From assembly GCA_965216205.1 (NCBI GenBank), contig OZ244139.1:3596001-3660000 (forward strand): a DNA stretch of 64,000 nucleotides, written 5' to 3'. Shown piece by piece: positions 62,429 through 64,000 of this stretch. This DNA is from CADEDH01 sp965216205. GTDB taxonomy: Bacteria; Actinomycetota; Acidimicrobiia; Acidimicrobiales; SZUA-35. Position numbers and translations under genes: made by a program. The first letter of the stretch is position 1; every line of letters starts with the position of its first letter. Below the pieces are notes generated by a model. That model was not told the origin of the DNA and made no database searches. It saw only the letters and a list, made by a program, of their open reading frames with translations.

Positions 62429-64000
62429 GTGGCTCACGGCGCAGGCAACCCGTTCACGCCGCCCGGTCGCGGGGTGGCCCTCGTCGCGACGGTGATCCTG
62501 GCGATGGTGCTCCTCGTCGCGTGCACCGATGACGATGGCCGGGCGGGTGGCGGAGCGGAGAGCGGCGGCGGCCAGGCTGCCGGTCCCGGCGTAGGGATCG
62601 ACGCACTCCCCCGACTGGCCGTTTCCCTCCGACCCGGTCCGTTCCAGCTGACCCTCGACCCGACACCGGGGGCCGACGGTCCCGATCCTGGTACGGCGCT
62701 GTGGGCGGTCGACGTCGACGGTGAGCCGGTCGGTTCTGGCACGGTGGCCGACAACGGATCTGCGATACTCCGCGAGCTGCCACCGGGCGAGGTCCGGGTG
62801 GTCAGCCTCGATGGCTCTGGTGACCCGGTCGCAGTTTCCGAATCGTTCACGGTGCCGGGCGACGGACCGCCCGAGGCCGCGATCTACGGCGACCACCGCT
62901 ACGGCGACACGGACCTGTCGGAGGGGTTCGGCTACCTCCCCACCCGCGACGGCACGCTGCTGTCGGTCTTCGTATCGCTTCCCGGGCCGGTCGACGCCGG
63001 GCCCTACCCCACCCTGGTCGAGTACTCGGGCTACGGGCCGTCGCGGCCGGACGCCGGCGACCCTGCCCGGGCCATCGTCGCCACCCTCGGCTATGCCCTC
63101 GTGCAGGTGAACGTGCGCGGAACGGGCTGCAGCGGTGGCTCGTTCGACGCCTTCGAGCCGGTTCAGGGGGTCGACGGGTACGACGTCATCGAGACCGTGG
63201 CGGCCCAGGACTGGTCGGCCAGCGTCGGCATGTACGGCATCTCGTACGCCGGGATCATGCAGCTCCAGGTCGCGGCGAGTCGACCGCCGTCGCTCCGGGC
63301 GATCGCTCCCCTCTCGGTGATCGACGACATCGGCTCGGTGCTGTTCCCCGGCGGGATCTACAACGACGGGTTCGGCGAGTCGTGGACCCGCCGGGTCGGC
63401 GAGGGGGCCGAAGCCTACGGTCAGGGATGGGAGCGGGCACAGGTCGACCTCGGCGACGAGATCTGCGCCCGCAATCAGGAGCTGCGCAGCCACAATCCCG
63501 ACCTCGTCGAGCGGGTCCGCTCGGCGCCCTACACCACCGATCTGTCGATCGATCGATCGCCGATCACGTACGCCTCGGCGATCGACGTTCCCGTATTCGT
63601 CGCCGGCGCCTGGCAGGATGAGCAGACCGGTGGCCGGTGGCCGGCGCTGATCGACGAGCTGAGCGGCCTTCCGACGCTGCGGGTGACCCTCTACAACGGC
63701 CTCCACGGCGACGCGGTGGCGCCGGAGATACTGTCGGCCCTCGTCGAGTTCTACGACCTGCACCTCGACGACCCATCACCGGGTGCCGACGTGGTGAGCA
63801 CGATCGCGATCGGAGCAGGCCTGGCGTCGGTGTACGGCGAGATCATCCCGATCGACTTCAACCGGTTCGACCCGGCCGACGCCGCCCGGCTCCGAGCCGA
63901 CTATGCGGCGGCGGATCGCATCCGCGTGCTGTTCGAGGTCGGTGCCGGGCGGCCGAACCTCCCGGTCTCGTCGTTCTCGGCGACCTTTGCCGACTGGCCC
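62429..64000 (+). CDS. CocE/NonD-family hydrolase lipoprotein, 3' end outside window
   Basis: The frame is open for 524 codons to the edge, so the protein is incomplete. The signal peptide ends in a lipobox (MVLLVAC32), giving a lipid-anchored exported enzyme. A Gly-rich linker and a small beta domain come first. The alpha/beta-hydrolase domain (from about 160) shows YLPTRDGTLLSVFVSLPG, YPTLVEYSGYG, and VNVRGTGCSGGSFDAF. Its nucleophile elbow is MYGISYAGIMQLQVA near residue 271 (G-x-S-Y-x-G), the signature of CocE and X-Pro-dipeptidyl-peptidase (S15) enzymes. Substrates of the family include esters and acyl-peptides. The GTG start is followed directly by the signal peptide. Confidence 0.82.
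   Translation, partial: MAHGAGNPFTPPGRGVALVATVILAMVLLVACTDDDGRAGGGAESGGGQAAGPGVGIDALPRLAVSLRPGPFQLTLDPTPGADGPDPGTALWAVDVDGEPVGSGTVADNGSAILRELPPGEVRVVSLDGSGDPVAVSESFTVPGDGPPEAAIYGDHRYGDTDLSEGFGYLPTRDGTLLSVFVSLPGPVDAGPYPTLVEYSGYGPSRPDAGDPARAIVATLGYALVQVNVRGTGCSGGSFDAFEPVQGVDGYDVIETVAAQDWSASVGMYGISYAGIMQLQVAASRPPSLRAIAPLSVIDDIGSVLFPGGIYNDGFGESWTRRVGEGAEAYGQGWERAQVDLGDEICARNQELRSHNPDLVERVRSAPYTTDLSIDRSPITYASAIDVPVFVAGAWQDEQTGGRWPALIDELSGLPTLRVTLYNGLHGDAVAPEILSALVEFYDLHLDDPSPGADVVSTIAIGAGLASVYGEIIPIDFNRFDPADAARLRADYAAADRIRVLFEVGAGRPNLPVSSFSATFADWP

Noticed and set aside
62303..63763. Upstream extension of the MMPL-like gene by nearly 490 codons
   Set aside because: This part is opposite the CocE-type gene, and the MMPL protein's first helix starts right after the GTG at 62302.

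Overview
The window is about 64 kb of very GC-rich, gene-dense DNA with roughly fifty protein-coding genes and no rRNA, tRNA, CRISPR array, integrase or transposase that I could see. The gene content fits a high-GC actinobacterium, probably of the class Acidimicrobiia: actinobacterial-type DapD, nickel superoxide dismutase with its protease, an F420-type (LLM) oxidoreductase, a 13E12/DUF222 remnant, class I fumarase, many CoA-dependent catabolic enzymes, and Thr/Pro-rich surface proteins. The class assignment is inference. Many genes start 5-7 bases after a TAnnnT-like hexamer, which suggests widespread leaderless transcription.

Layout. 0-3.4 kb: a small Cys/His protein, then a leftward operon of a DsbA-like oxidoreductase, an EamA transporter and an O-methyltransferase. 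The oxidoreductase is the most striking item: it belongs to the Rv2466c family, but the first Cys of its CPWC active site is an in-frame UGA followed at the right distance by a SECIS-like hairpin, so it is probably a selenoprotein (UPWC). 3.4-8 kb: an FHA-HTH regulator, an amidase, then a decaying patch (frameshifted 13E12 protein, winged-helix protein, AraC stump, glyoxalase-like protein). 8-11.3 kb: a leftward acyl-CoA operon (VOC protein, small protein, acyl-CoA dehydrogenase, CaiB-type CoA transferase). 11.4-19.1 kb: rightward genes for a membrane pseudokinase, an MBL hydrolase, a methyltransferase and a UvrD-type helicase. 19.2-24 kb: L,D-transpeptidase, a secreted protein, an alkylsulfatase, a C-rich tandem repeat array with strong G-quadruplex potential, and an SH3 lipoprotein.

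24-33 kb: enoyl-CoA hydratase, an amidase with a tiny partner protein, an AcrB-type RND pump, MenB, a D-aminoacylase-like amidohydrolase and a formamidase-like hydrolase. 33-42 kb: class I fumarase, two CAP-domain secreted proteins, an M20 peptidase, an acyl-CoA ligase with a small lipoprotein, and a thioredoxin-NHL protein. 42-48.5 kb: a PLP transsulfuration-type enzyme, LLM oxidoreductase, DapD, an HD-GYP membrane protein and a membrane metalloprotease. 48.6-64 kb: a trehalose-phosphatase/GH15 fusion, an ABC-F ATPase, the sodN-sodX pair with a hairpin in its leader, a membrane-anchored Hsp70, a transsulfuration operon (cystathionine beta-synthase, cystathionine gamma-synthase/lyase, a 2-hydroxyacid dehydrogenase), an MMPL-like protein and the start of a CocE-type lipoprotein hydrolase that runs off the edge.

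The functional themes are thiol/selenol and oxidative chemistry (selenoprotein, NiSOD, transsulfuration), amide and acyl-CoA catabolism, and cell-surface proteins. The genes are mostly short operons or single genes rather than one large system.
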